Below, in pieces: positions 21,900 to 33,385 of a stretch of 64,000 bases of DNA; position 1 is the first letter of the stretch, and each line of letters begins with the position of its first letter. A program made the position numbers and the translations under genes. The notes beneath the pieces were generated by a model. That model was not told the DNA's origin. It worked only from the letters and a program-made list of their open reading frames with translations, and searched no databases. The DNA is from Epiperipatus broadwayi (taxonomy: Eukaryota; Onychophora; Udeonychophora; Euonychophora; Peripatidae): positions 1-64,000 of the forward strand of contig JAQFVV010013390.1 of NCBI GenBank assembly GCA_028023455.1, in the 5' to 3' direction.

Positions 21900-23730
21900 C
21901 AATAAACCCTGGGTAGAATTCTTAGATAGATTGAGTGGGAGATTAATACTTGCCCTGCCTAAGGCGTAGAAATTGGACAACAAGTAAAGTGTTTCGCAGG
22001 AAATGGAGCAACATATAAATAGCCCCGAAAATTTGGAGTGTCAGTTAATTCATTGTTCATTGATAGACAAGCTGTTTATCAAGTGAGAATTTATATCAGC
22101 GTGGACATTTAATTTCTTAAAGGACATCAGCTGTGATTAAATACTTTTGCCTGCAACAAAATGAAAAATTCTATACTTGTTACCACCACCTGAATGGCTT
22201 GCTAACTCCACAAAAGATGGATCCCTGACTTCCAAGTTTGCTCCAGTAATGCCTTGAACACCTAAAAGAAGCTGGAACCTCTCTACATCTACCTTGCTGC
22301 CTAAAGAACCTGAAAATGAACTTAAGTAAAAGTGCGCACTCTACGTGAACTTTGTTTTACCGAAAGGTAACTATTTTCATTTTTTATTCTTCCCAGGAAT
22401 TAGTTCTCATTAAATCTCCACTCAATCTAATCATAAATATGTCTTCTTAAATCAATATAGCCTCATATCTAATATTTGCTCTGTTTTCCAATATTTTATA
22501 GTGTGTCTTGGAATCTTAGTTTTAAGCTTCCAATTTGTTTTCAGTTTTGTTTATTGGAGAGTGACGAATGAGTTTTATATTTTATGCCTCGCTTTTGTAA
22601 ATGCTTTAGCAGTCTTGTATATATTTTTTTATGCTTACCTGTAATTATTTAGTACTCAATAATTAATTTTATACTCTATGTTTGCCCTCTTGCTAAACCT
22701 CCAAAACTCTTTTGGCTGATGACTTTATTGTCTGATTTTTGCAGGTGGAGATTTCATTTCTAATATCTCTAAAGGCAGAAATTAGAATTGTTGTTTTCTT
22801 TGTAATTTTATAAGTCATCAGCAGGAAGATAAAATTTATCCTTTCTTAAATTACAGGTGAGCAATACTTTCATTCTGCTAGAGTATTTAAACTTTTAATA
22901 TTTCATATTCATGTGCACTCTCCGATAGATTTCTTTTTGTAGTTATTATGTGTGCTTTAAATTTATCAGAGCGTGTACTCAGAATTCGTTTGTAAGTTTA
23001 TTTTCTTTTCTTTATTGGCTGGGGCAGACGTAATTGTTTTTCTAATTATTTACTTGTCCCTTAGTGAGATCTTTAATTATTAATTTTAAAGTAATTTTCG
23101 CCAATTGTTTGGCTGGGATTCACCAGTTTTAATTGTTTCTTCATTTCAGTCATGTTTGTTGGTTGTTCTTGAGGTGGATCAATCACCGTTATTTTAAACA
23201 TAGTAATAGGTGCAGCTCATACCGATATAAGGACATTCGAGGTTTGACCAATTTTTAGATCTCGAACAGCTCATCGGCGCTGGATTCTTTGATCTATTTC
23301 AGGGGCATATGGTTTAAATATCTGAAAGTGAAAACCAATGTTTAGGTGAATCCTCTGCTGAATGAAATTTGCTTCCTCCCTTTTAAATTTGTTTATTAGA
23401 AGATCAGTCAGTCTATCATAGCTTTGCCTTTAGTATGTCTGGTACACGCCTGAGTTAACCCCCATTTATTGTGTCATAAACTTATATTTAATAATTTATT
23501 TGCTCATAATAAAATTTATGAAATATGTTTAAACTTAATTTGGCTGACGTTTGTCTTTGTGCTTTTTGTCTCAATTGTCTAAACAATTTAAGATCTCTTG
23601 TTTCTCCCTGAGTCTAGTTGGCGCAAACCATCATCATCATCTATTCTGATCACAGTAAACAAATTTTCCAGACATGTAGTGGTCTGGTGGCGCCCTCTGT
23701 TTCAAATAGATTGAGTATCCGGTATAATAT
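21900..23730 (+). mobile_element. Possible solo LTR
   Basis: This stretch is less AT-rich than its surroundings and resembles an LTR: TATAAATAG at 22014-22022, no coding, a GTGGCGCCC phrase near the right end and an end near CCGGTATA at about 23725. The LTR of the 40.7-45.4-kb element ends CCGGTACA and also has a TATAAATAG box. Boundaries and target duplication are not visible, so the call is weak. Confidence 0.35.
22014..22022 (+). promoter_or_regulatory. TATA box in possible solo LTR
   Basis: TATAAATAG, the same 9-mer as in the LTR promoters at 569, 6660 and 44311. Confidence 0.4.
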
Positions 23731-23770
23731 ATATATATATATATAAGCATGAAAACATGCATCCATAATA

Positions 23771-23931
23771 ATTCAAAATGTGTCACTCATTAGTAATGCC
23801 ATAAACAATATATTCTTGTAACAAAATGCAAATTGTATACATATATATATAATTCAAAATGTGTGACTCATTAGTAATGCCATAAACAATATATTCTTGT
23901 AACAAAATGCAAATTGTATATATATATGCAT
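23771..23931. repeat. 81-bp tandem duplication
   Basis: Two nearly identical copies start at 23771 and 23852 (ATTCAAAATGTGTSACTCATTAG...), each ending in (AT)n. Confidence 0.85.
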
Positions 23932-24154
23932 GCACACTTATATACATATAATTAATATAAAATATTGCAGTTAGTAATTTTAAATTATTTCTACCTTATA
24001 AATAAATATCTTAGTGGCAATTTTAGTTATATTAACAAAATAAATAAATAAATAATACTTCTGTTAATATATAACTATAAAAATATAATATAACAATTCA
24101 TCACTTGTTAAAACAGAGTTACTTTAATATAAATAAAATAATAACTAAATAATT

Positions 24155-24200
24155 ATTGCTAAGCGCTTTCACGAGTCCACAAGGCGGTGTAAAAAATTAT
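24155..24200 (-). ncRNA. Degenerate Penelope hammerhead, left arm
   Basis: On the minus strand: GGACUCGU, GAAA, a palindromic AGCGCU stem III, then U as the cleavage residue. Compared with the right arm, half of stem II is deleted and CUGAUGA is gone. Not expected to be active. Confidence 0.4.
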
Positions 24201-24427
24201 ATTTTTTCCCAGGCGATGAATTCAACATTTCATTGTATTGGCCAGAAACAACTAATCGGAAAGCTGGTTAATTTTGAATTCATCGCACAAGAAGAATTTT
24301 GTATACGATACGATTCTTTAATGTTGCATGTTTATCATGTGTTTCATGCATTAGTATTGTAAAATGCTTTGGACTACATACATGGCCTGTACTATTTTGG
24401 TGAACATAAAAAGCTGAATATATTGTA

Positions 24428-24955
24428 TTGAAGCATTATGAACAATGTTATAATAGTGATCATATAAATATGAATAATAAACCATTGATGTCATTAGCTT
24501 TTATTCCCAATATTAATAAAAATATAAACGTTTTAAGTCAAGATTTCCGATTAGCATGGAAAACTCCACCTAACCTTAGTAGATTAATAAATAGTTCTAA
24601 GGAAGTAATAAATAAGAAGGATAAAAGCAGTGTTGTATACTCTATTAGATGCCCACAACTAAATTTTAGTGCAATATATGTTGGAGAAACCAAAACAAAT
24701 ATTAAATATCTTCTTCAACAACATAAATATATGTATAATAGAGCAAGAGAAGATGATACACTTTATTCAGCTTTTTATGCTCACCAAAATAGTACAGGCC
24801 ATATATGTAGTCCAAAGGATTTTACAATATTAATGCATAAAACACATGATAAAAAACGTAAGATTAAAGAATTGTATCTTATACAAAATTTTTCTTGTGC
24901 TATGAATTCAAAATTAACCAGCTTTCCAATTATTTGTTTCTGCCCAATACAATGA
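24428..24955 (+). CDS. Penelope-like C-terminal GIY-YIG endonuclease fragment
   Basis: 175 residues. The first 55 resemble the linker after the Penelope reverse transcriptase (LAFIPNINKNI...WKTPPNLSRLI). Residues about 68-155 form the GIY-YIG domain: VVYSIRCP then IYVGET, KYLLQQHK, HQNSTGH and KKRKIKELYLI with the conserved Glu. The annotated Met is simply the first in frame, because the upstream protein is missing. The stop is in the right inverted arm, so part of this coding is repeated in reverse at 24211-24402. It differs clearly from the remnant at 19.73 kb. The open frame suggests limited decay, but without reverse transcriptase it cannot move by itself. Confidence 0.75.
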   Translation: MKHYEQCYNSDHINMNNKPLMSLAFIPNINKNINVLSQDFRLAWKTPPNLSRLINSSKEVINKKDKSSVVYSIRCPQLNFSAIYVGETKTNIKYLLQQHKYMYNRAREDDTLYSAFYAHQNSTGHICSPKDFTILMHKTHDKKRKIKELYLIQNFSCAMNSKLTSFPIICFCPIQ

Positions 24956-24994
24956 AATCTTGAATTCATCGCCTAGGAAAAAATAGAATTTTTT

Positions 24995-25045
24995 ACACTG
25001 CCTTGATAAGGACTCGTAAGAGTTAAAAGCGCTTGACAATAATTA
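24995..25045 (+). ncRNA. Degenerate Penelope hammerhead, right arm
   Basis: UUGAUAAG stands in place of CUGAUGAG, stem II is GGACUC-GUAA-GAGUU, AAAA replaces GAAA, stem III is the loopless palindrome AGCGCU, and U is the cleavage residue. Three core changes make activity unlikely. Confidence 0.45.
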
Positions 25046-25152
25046 TTTAGTTATTATATTATTTATATTAAAGAAACTCTGTTTTAACAATTGATGAATT
25101 GTTATATTATATTTATAGTTATATATTAACAGAAGTATTATTTATTTATTTA

Positions 25153-25599
25153 TATCATATTTTAATATTTTTAAATAGTTTATTACAAATAAAACTTTAC
25201 AAATGAGTGACGTTTTTAAAGATAACAGTTGAACTTTGAAAAACAGAAACATAATGTATTGAACTCAATACATAACAATTTTTTTTATATTAGATCATAA
25301 CTTTCACCTATTCATAAAGATTATTGAACAAAATATTTTTAATTAAATTTAGTTTTTAAAATGGAAATGAATTTTAGTTGAGACATCATAAAATAATGAA
25401 AATATGCTTTAAAATTTTTAATTGTTATGCTTAAAATTTTCTAAAAATTCTTCACTGGTCTTTATGAAGGCATTTTTTTGGAAAATAATTCATTTAATCA
25501 CAATTACAATTTTATATGAATGTCATTTATTTTTTTTACTTTGAACACTTTTTAGAAAATCCTTTATTGCTCTTATATGCATACACAATCTTAAACCAC
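25153..25599. other. AT-rich DNA, nothing recognised
   Basis: No ORF, repeat or RNA motif that I can support. Confidence 0.5.
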
Positions 25600-25751
25600 T
25601 AAACATCACCTGATCACCATTTCTTATTCTTGCTCATAACTGTTATTAAAACAGGCAAAACTCTCCATATAATAGTGCCACTCAGTGCAAGCCAGAGTAA
25701 TCAATGAATGCCAGAAGGCTTGTGCCTAAAATCTTTATCTAGTGCCTACTC

Positions 25752-25806
25752 ATCCAATATCCCAAGATTAGTTTCTAGCTTGTGATTTTCATCAGTGTAT
25801 GGGTAC
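25752..25806 (-). ncRNA. Hammerhead-like motif, family C
   Basis: On the minus strand CUGAUGA (25795-25789) is followed by a 13-nt stem II region, GAAA, ACUAAU in place of the ACUAGU palindrome, and C as cleavage residue. The outer stem I is partly lost. Confidence 0.4.
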
Positions 25807-25921
25807 TGAACTGAATTGAAAATATTGTATATTATTCTCATAGTTTTGTAGTTAAGTAGAGAAAAAATATGGCTTCTGGAGAGTTGCATTAGATCCTAAG
25901 ATCTGGGTGCAGTGCTCTCTG

Positions 25922-25980
25922 ATCCAAGGCTCCTCACTGACAAAAGTCACAAGTTAAAAACTAGTCTGGGGGTAGTGGAT
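25922..25980 (+). ncRNA. Hammerhead-like motif, family C (core mutated)
   Basis: The outer stem I AUCCA pairs with UGGAU, stem III is ACUAGU followed by C and UGGG. The core is CUGACAA rather than CUGAUGA and GAAA is AAAA, so it should be inactive. Confidence 0.35.
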
Positions 25981-26100
25981 GAGTAGACTCTAAATAAGGA
26001 TTTTATGTACAAGGCTTTTGGCATCCATTGCTTACTCTGGCTTGCATTGAGTGATACTATTGGATGGAGAGTTTTGCCTGTTTCATACACAATCTTATGT

Positions 26101-28084
26101 TTCAACTGTTCTGCAGTAAAAGCAAAAAAAATGTTTCTTTTGGTTTTAATAAAGTAAAGGTGGTTCTGAAGGAGACTGCATATTAGTCAAAACTAAGATT
26201 GTATATTTTTTTGATTTTAAAAAAGTAAACGTGACTCTGAAGAAGACTGCAGGACAGTTGAAATATAAGATTTTGTATGCATATATGTACAATAAAGGGT
26301 TTTCTAAAAGGTGTTCAAAGTAGAGTGGATAAATTGCATTTATATAAGATATTACAACAAAATAAAAAAACTTGGAAATTATAATTTTAATGATTTTAAA
26401 AATACACACACAAATATTTTCAAATAAAATCTAGTTGTAATCGTCTGTTATTTTGGTTTACAATAAATATTTTACATATAAATTGCATTATTAAAAATTA
26501 CATTTCTTTCCCATAATACTAAAAAAAAAGCATCACCAAAAACATGAGGTTATATAATCTACCAATTCGTGGTATTGTTGATTTCTTTGTATTATGATAC
26601 AACTAGTCAAAACATTGTCAGCTTCTTTTGAATTTAAAAATTTGCATGATCGTTGTATGATACAGACATCTTCAGATTTTTTATAAACTAATAATTTTAA
26701 ATATAATTTCGATGATAAAAAATGCAAATCAGCAAACTAACATTATAAATAACTTAAAATAGAAAAGAAAAGCTGAAGTAACAACAACATCAGCACACTG
26801 CCTTCAAATGCTTCAAAAGAAATAATTTAGCTGTGAGTAGGGAAACTTAAAAGTCCTCTCGAAAGTTCTTTTGTTTTCCTCTCTTCTAACAAACTTTAAG
26901 ATAAGTTTTCCAATAATTGTTGTTCTTAACATTATAAAATTGGTCATAAATGCTTCTTTGCATACATATCAAAACTCTCTTTGATATTAAAAAGTGGGTG
27001 ATTTTTGAAGTTTATTTATGGAGTGGATGTTTCCGTTATGTATATATAAGTGTGTGTGCGTGTTTAATATCTAGTTGATTTTTAATAGAGGTCTATTTGC
27101 TAATAGATGAGACCATAGTTATGAGAAAATTTTAATATAAATTTGTTTTTCTAGTTAGTATTTTAATGTTAGGTGATTATAATTGTATACGTGTAAAATA
27201 TAGTACTGAAAATTCAAGATTAATATGCTGGCTTCTGATATAAATTGCCAATGTGGCTTTGTCTTCGTTAAAAAAGATAAATATTTATAGTTATCAACTC
27301 TGATTAGCTTTTTTTCCAAATTTCAATAGTAGCAGGAGGCCAATATAGACATATGGGCATTAAAACATCACAGAAAAGGCATGTAAGTTGAAACTCAGTC
27401 AACATAGACACTAGTAAATAATCTTCCATTTTAAAGCTATGTATGCTTTACATTTTATCTAAAACCATTATTCCTAGTAGATATGAAGGAATTTAAATTC
27501 GGAAAGATAAAATAACTTTTTCATCTTGTTTAATAAAAACAGCTAATTATTATTGCTTTGTTTTTTTAATTTGCATTAATTCTTTAATATTGAATTTTAT
27601 TTACTAATCTAGAGATCATATGTAAATTAAAGAGCAGAGATTTACACTCTGGTTTGAGAGTATCCTAAGTTGAAAATTTTCTCTAGCGTTAATATATAGA
27701 AAGAAAGAAATGGATGTAAAGTAAATAAAAACCCATCTTCATGTTGTCAGGCTACGATACTTTAGATTGGCCTATATATTTGAATTTAGATTCAAAAGAT
27801 AAAATAATCACTCTTTTCTTTTCAAAAGTTTCCATCTTGTGCTTTGGTTTGAGAGTAGAATATCCTCAGTTACTCCAAAAGATATGTTGATCTCTTATAA
27901 CTACACATCTGTACATGAGCTTAGGATTTAAATTGCTGCTATTTCAATTAATTTTTTAAGTAAAAACAAATTATAGACATTACAAAGAAGAAAAAAACCT
28001 ATTTGTTTAAGACAAAAATATTTTATCTTCTTTATAACTATAATTGTGCTTTATGCACATGTAATGAAGCTATATAATTAATAA
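26101..28084. other. AT-rich DNA, no gene recognised
   Basis: About 2 kb with only accidental frames; two related GTTCTGAAG(G/A)AGACTGCA phrases near 26162 and 26232 suggest a small old duplication. Confidence 0.5.
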
Positions 28085-28130
28085 TTTTAATTAGCAGTCT
28101 GAGCGCTTTCGGGAAATCTAAGTTTCCATA
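28085..28130 (-). ncRNA. Remnant of a Penelope-type hammerhead
   Basis: On the minus strand CCC-GAAA-GCGCU-C preserves the GAAA and the AGCGCU palindromic stem III seen at 24-25 kb. CUGAUGA has decayed to CUUAGAU. A relic only. Confidence 0.3.
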
Positions 28131-28613
28131 ATTGAAAAATAAAATATAATTTGCTTTTAAAGAGACCTTTTTAATATTTGATTTAAATAAATTTTAATAT
28201 TTTAAAATGTTAAGAACTACTATTTCGTTATCAAAATTTAAATCATTCCAACTATATTTTAAGAATTATATTATGTCTATTTGGTATATGTTCATTTCTA
28301 CTTTTCCTTTTGAGCTTTCAACATATATGCATACACTGTACATTATTTGCTATGACCCCATTGTTCTCGATACATACGACAATGAAAACTGCTTACACTT
28401 ATTATCATCAAAATTCTTCAATCAGCCATCAAACCAATCTTTTATTTATAAGAAAGAGGTGGGACTATTTGTATTTTGCTTACAAATGAAAAGGTTGCCT
28501 TGAAGGAATTGAAGATTTCTGGTGTTGATGAATGTGAAGTTCTTTCATATAATTTACATTGATAATCCAATACCGCTTTGATCAAAATCAGCTTTAATAT
28601 ATATATATATATA
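28131..28613. other. AT-rich DNA, no gene recognised
   Basis: A 98-residue plus frame at 28207-28503 has no recognisable family and AT-driven composition; I do not call it a gene. Confidence 0.45.
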
Positions 28614-28693
28614 ATGGCATGTTCAAAACCCTTGTTTTGCCAATATTTTAGTGTCATACCCATGTTGATCGAAGTCATTCTGACTCTTCGTAT
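28614..28693 (-). repeat. Left piece of a family A repeat split by an LTR element
   Basis: CATGTTCAAAACCCTTGTTTTGCC, a gap, then ATACCCATGTTGAT and CATTCTGACTC matches the order at 48793-48870 and 60438-60505. The match resumes at 33386 after the inserted element, so this is one repeat interrupted by an insertion. Confidence 0.7.
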
Positions 28694-29131
28694 TGTAACG
28701 ATATATAAATATGTCGTTACATTTATTTAAAATAAAAACTTAAAAGTTCGCAAATAAAAGTAAAAAACTAAACGCTAAAATTAAAATATTGTTAAACGTA
28801 TATACATTCGCACAGAGGCCAAACTTTAAAAATATTTTTTTAAAAAAAAAAACAAATAAGTATTTGAACGTACTTTTTTTATAAAAAAGTACAAGATTTA
28901 AAAATAAAAACAGGTATTAATTAATGTAATCTGTAAATGGAAATGATTGTTTATAAATTGTTTGAAAAGCAAGCTAGCTTCGGGCTCTTGTATAATTAAA
29001 ATGATCTGATGAAAGATAGATAAGAAAATAAAAAGAAATTAGCTTGACCAATGGAAGCACCAAGCCTCAGCCCGGACCCGAACGAAAATTTGAATTAGTG
29101 ACGTCTTTGTTCATTCAATCTGGAGATTTAC

Positions 29132-29140
29132 TATAAAAAG
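29132..29140 (+). promoter_or_regulatory. TATA box in left LTR of element 2
   Basis: TATAAAAAG, repeated at 31779-31787 in the right LTR, about 50 bp upstream of the conserved hairpin. Confidence 0.5.
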
Positions 29141-29184
29141 AGAAATATTGAGTTCCAGACAGTTTTTTTTGGACTTGATTTGAT

Positions 29185-29213
29185 GAGAACGGTAGGACGC
29201 ACTTGCCGTTCTC
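29185..29213 (+). other. Conserved hairpin near predicted RNA start
   Basis: GAGAACGG and CCGTTCTC form a perfect 8-bp stem. The same hairpin is at 31832-31860. Given the TATA box, it would lie near the 5' end of the transcript and could be a packaging or priming element; that role is inferred. Confidence 0.5.
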
Positions 29214-30736
29214 TCTCATTTTTTTTTGTTTGTTTTAAAAAAAATATAAAATGAAAAGACTGTGATACAAGAATGGAACCAGCTAATGCTACCTCCAGAA
29301 CATTATCTTCCAATGGAGAGGTCACGGGAATTAAAAACAGGAACCTGGACTCTTCTACTGTAAGCTATATTGACATGAACTCTAAATTTAAAAATAACTA
29401 AGAACTTCCGTTCAAGCTTATGAACTTCTATCTGACTTTTAAGTTTAAAATCAATTAATAATGTTTAATTTTATATGTTTTCCGATTGATAAAAATCATT
29501 TCCATTTTTTTTTCTCTCTTATTGTATAAATTATTTGTTGTTTAAATCTTAAATGATGAAATTTAGATTGGGTATAGTCGTTGCATAGATTCGTTAGCGG
29601 TTGATAATGTTGTGGTTTTCACATTCGATTAGAATATATGTCAACAATATCACTGCAAGCATCTTATGATGAATGCTAATGGGATTTGTATATTCCCTAG
29701 GCAAGTGACGTTTATCGAGGACTTTGTATTTTGATCGGTTGTGTTGAATTTGGAATGTTTTTGACCGTGGAATCTGTGCAGCTGATCTGTACTCAACATT
29801 TTAAAACAAATTTTATAAAATCCATTTGTGCAAACGTATTTAAATGTTAAATTTAAGTCGGGCATGAATGGCTATATAGATTTGTAAAGTTATATTAGGG
29901 GAGGGTAATCTTAGGTTATTCGTGTCATTGTTGAATTGGGTCAATGGATTGGATATATTTGTGTAATTAGTAGATGTAGTATAAGTTTCGCTATGTGCAG
30001 AATCGCTGAATACACCACACCAACCCTTTGCCTATGGATGGGATTGTAAGTCGGCAAAAAGGATCGCGGTCCCTTCCTATGGAGTTTTTATTTTATTGTT
30101 GATCTTGCTATACAGACGTCATATTCCTGTATTGGACAAGAGTCAATGTTTCTCTAACTATACTATTCAGATTTCCATTCCTGACAGTATAGTATATTTG
30201 TGCTGTTGTATTTTCATGCTACATGGAATACATAAATGTATCAGATGGATTGATGCCAGTTTGACTGCGAATTTTAGCCTAAGGTTAAATAGGGATAGAA
30301 TGTTTTATTTTCAAATGCAAATCTATGTAGTCTATTCATACTTGACCATCTAAATAAAATATTAAACTCATTGAAATTTATGTAAATGTACAATTAAAGA
30401 GTAATATAAAAATCTAAAAATGTTAAACCTATTCCTCAAATTTAGAATGATTTTATATGTGCGTAAATAAATATTTTTATGTGTTAATTTCTGGCAGTGG
30501 CTTTTATTTATTGATATTTAAGATATAAAATTTATAGATTTTTATCTCTGCGTCTCCGGTGAGCTAGTGACTTGGGCTAACGATCGGAATATTTAAATAA
30601 AGTGGAATCTTAACAGCGCGTATCTGCCTACTTTATAAATTTTTCTAGGCTCAAATGCCTAGATGGCGCCCTGGTAGTTGCAGATATTGTTTTTGCAGTT
30701 AGATTCGATCTTCACTTTCATTTCGATCATTATAAT

Positions 30737-30756
30737 TGGCGTCCCAAGTGTGGCCT
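30737..30756 (+). other. Primer binding site, tRNA-Lys type (element 2)
   Basis: TGGCGTCCCAAGTGTGGCC begins 2 nt after the left LTR and closely matches TGGCGCCCAACGTGGGGC, the complement of a lysine tRNA 3' end. Confidence 0.7.
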
Positions 30757-31343
30757 TACCTCAGAGATTGACCCTGAGAAGGGGAATTGATGATGATGAA
30801 ATTTTCTATCTTTAATAAATCACGAGTGCCCTGAGAATTTTAAAAGTGAATCATGCCCATAAATTTTTTGCTGAAATTGTTTAAATATATTTGTTGTATT
30901 GACGTGGAGTTGCAGTTTGAAGTTTTGTTTAAAAAGTGCTGCCAGTAAGAAAAATTGCGCATATGTAGAGATAAATTCGAGGAATAAAAACTAATAAATA
31001 AAATGTAATAATAAATCTAAATCATATTTTTTTTTGTTAAAAAAAAAAGTCTTGTTAAATTAAAATCTAATCGTTCAACTTGCCTAAGTAATAGTTAAAG
31101 GTAGGAGAAATGAAACTTGGAAGGGAGGGAGCAGAAATTTAGCTGGTAGTAAGGAATCATCAGTCAATTTTTTTTAATCATTATATTTGTGTGTAATTAC
31201 TGTTTTGTCTTGTAAAAAAAAAAAAAAGTTTTGTCCTTTTGAAATTTTCATATATAATCAATTTGTGTAACGTAATTACTAACACTAAGTAAATTCTTTT
31301 TTTTTTTTTAATGTTTTTGTTTTTTGAGGAAGTTTACTGATAT
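30757..31343 (+). other. Non-coding interior of element 2
   Basis: About 590 bp without any ORF. A purine stretch GGAAGGGAGGGAG at 31119-31131 is the best polypurine candidate but lies about 210 bp before the right LTR. Confidence 0.6.
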
Positions 31344-33381
31344 GTAACGATATATAAATATGTCGTTACATTTATTTAAAATAAAAACTTAAAAGTTCGC
31401 AAATAAAAGTAAAAAACTAAATGCTAAAATTAAAATATTGTTAAACGTATATACATTCGCACAGAGGCCAAACTTTAAAAATATTTTTTTTTAAAAAAAC
31501 AAATAAGTATTTGAATGTACTTTTTTTATAAAAAAGTACAAGATTTAAAAATAAAAACAGGTATTAATTAATGTAATCTGTAAATGGAAATGATTGTTTA
31601 TAAATTGTTTGAAAAGCAAGCTAGCTTTGGGCTCTTGTATAATTAAAATGATCTGATGAAAGATAGATAAGAAAATAAAAAGAAATTAGCTTGACCAATG
31701 GAAGCACCAAGCCTCAGCCCGGACCCGAATGAAAATTTGGATTAGTGACATCTTTGTTCATTCAATCTGGAGATTTACTATAAAAAGAGAAATATTGAGT
31801 TCCAGACAGTTCTTTTTGGACTTGATTTGATGAGAACGGTAGGACGCACTTGCCGTTCTCTCTCATTTTTTTTTGTTTGTTTTAAAAAAATATAAAATGA
31901 AAAGACTGTGATACAAGAATGGAACCAGCTAATGCTACATCCAGAACATTATCTTCCAATGGAGACGTCACGGGAATTAAAAACAGGAACCTGGACTCTT
32001 CTACTGTAAGCTATATTGACATGAACTCTAAATTTAAAAATAACTAAGAACTTTCGTTCAAGCTTATGAACTTCTATCTGACTTTTAAGTTTAAAATCAA
32101 TTAATAATGTTTAATTTTATATGTTTTCCAATTGATAAAAATCATTTCCATTTTTTTTTTCTCTCTTATTGTATAAATTATTTGTTGTTTAAATTTTAAA
32201 TGATGAAATTTAGATTGGGTATAGACATTGCATAGATTCGTTAGTGGTTGATAATGTTGTGGTTTTCACATTCGATTAGAATATATGTCAACGATATCAC
32301 TGCAAGCATCTTACGATGAATGCTAATGGGATTTGTATATTCCCTATGCAAGTGACATTTATCGAGGACTTTGTATTTTGATCGGTTGTGTTGAATTTGG
32401 AATGTTTTTGACCATGGAATCTGTGCAGCTGATCTGTACTCAACATTTTAAAACAAATTTTATAAAATGCATTTGTGCGAACGTATTTAAATGTTAAATT
32501 TAAGTCGGGCATGAATGGCTATATAGATTTGTAAAGTTATATTAGGGGAGGGTAATCTTAGGTTATTCGTGTCGTTGTTGAATTGGATCAATGGATTGGA
32601 TATATTTGTGTAATTAGTAGATGTAGTATAAGTTTCGCTACGTGCAGAATCGCTGAATACACCGCACCAACACTTTGCCTATGGATGGGATTGTAAGTCG
32701 GCAAAAAGGATCGCGGTCCTTTCCTATGGAGTTTTTATTTTATTGTTCTTCTTGCTATACAGACATCATATTCCTGTATTGGACAAGAGTCAATGTTTCT
32801 CTAACTATACTATTCAGATTTCCATTCCTGACAGTATAGTATATTTGAGCTGTTGTATTTTCATGCTACATGGAATACATAAATGTATCAGATGGATTGA
32901 TGCCAGTTTGACTGCGAATTTTAGCCTAAGGTTAAATAGAGATAGAATGTTTTATTTTCAAATGCAAATCTATGTAGTCTATTCATACTTGACCATCTAA
33001 ATAAAATATTAAACTCATTGAAATTTATGTAAATGTACAATTAAAGAGTAATATAAAAATCTAAAAATGTTAAACCTATTCCTCGAATTTAGAATGATTT
33101 TATATGTGCGTAAATAAATATTTTTATGTGTTAATTTCTGGCAGTGGCTTTTATTTATTGATATTTAAGATATAAAATTTATAGATTTTTATCTCTGTGT
33201 CTCCACTGAGCTAGTGACTTGGGCTAACGATCGGAATATTTAAATAAAGTGGAATCTTAACAGCGCGTATCTGCCTACTTTATAAATTTTTCTAGGCTCA
33301 AATGCCTAGATGGCGCCCTGGTAGTTGCAGATATTGTTTTTGCGGTTAGATTCGATCTTCACTTTCATTTCGATCGTTATA
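31344..33381 (+). repeat. Right LTR of element 2
   Basis: It matches 28694-30734 with scattered point differences and one-base indels in A/T runs. TATA box 31779-31787 and hairpin 31832-31860 are intact. Confidence 0.88.
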
Positions 33382-33385
33382 GTAT

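Larger units (their letters stand above)
24038..25152 (+). mobile_element. Truncated Penelope-like element with inverted terminal arms
   Basis: A left arm (about 24038-24402) is the inverse of a right arm (about 24780-25152) around a unique centre. The right arm contains the end of the GIY-YIG ORF, its stop, a hammerhead-like motif and an AT-rich tail. The left arm repeats all of this in reverse. Penelope-like elements are known to carry terminal repeats in direct or inverted orientation with hammerhead ribozymes. Reverse transcriptase is missing. Confidence 0.75.
25600..26100. repeat. Inverted dimer of short repeat family C
   Basis: The left half (about 25600-25810, minus) and right half (about 25900-26085, plus) are inverse copies. 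They share phrases around GGCAAAACTCTCCAT, CACTCAGTGCAAGCCAGAGT, CCTACTCATCCAATAT and CTAGCTTGTGA. The same family recurs at 58.3 kb and 61.1-62.3 kb. Each half carries a hammerhead-like motif. Confidence 0.75.
28694..30734 (+). repeat. Left LTR of element 2
   Basis: It starts TGTAACGA, itself the inverse of TCGTTACA 20 bp later. It holds a TATA box at 29132, a strong hairpin at 29185-29213 and short ORFs that are also in the right LTR. No protein family is recognised in the 71-residue minus (29650-29865) or 85-residue plus (30096-30353) frames; their survival in both copies reflects the low divergence of the LTRs. Confidence 0.88.
28694..33381 (+). mobile_element. LTR retrotransposon with 2.04-kb LTRs and a 0.6-kb non-coding interior (element 2)
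   Basis: Two direct repeats (28694-30734 and 31344-33381) begin TGTAACGA and end GATC(A/G)TTATA. A primer binding site follows the left copy. The 609-bp interior has no ORF, so this is a fully non-autonomous element. GTAT at 28690-28693 and 33382-33385 is the target duplication. It sits inside a hammerhead-family repeat. The strand is taken from the primer binding site position. Confidence 0.88.

Noticed and set aside
22700-22730. CTGATGA at about 22718 as another hammerhead
   Set aside because: No GAAA and no pairing strands follow it.
24156-24362. 68-residue plus frame in the left Penelope arm
   Set aside because: It is the antisense of the inverted copy of the GIY-YIG coding end.
29650-30353. 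71- and 85-residue frames present in both LTRs of element 2
   Set aside because: The LTRs are nearly identical copies, so shared open frames are expected; no domain, start context or codon bias supports them.
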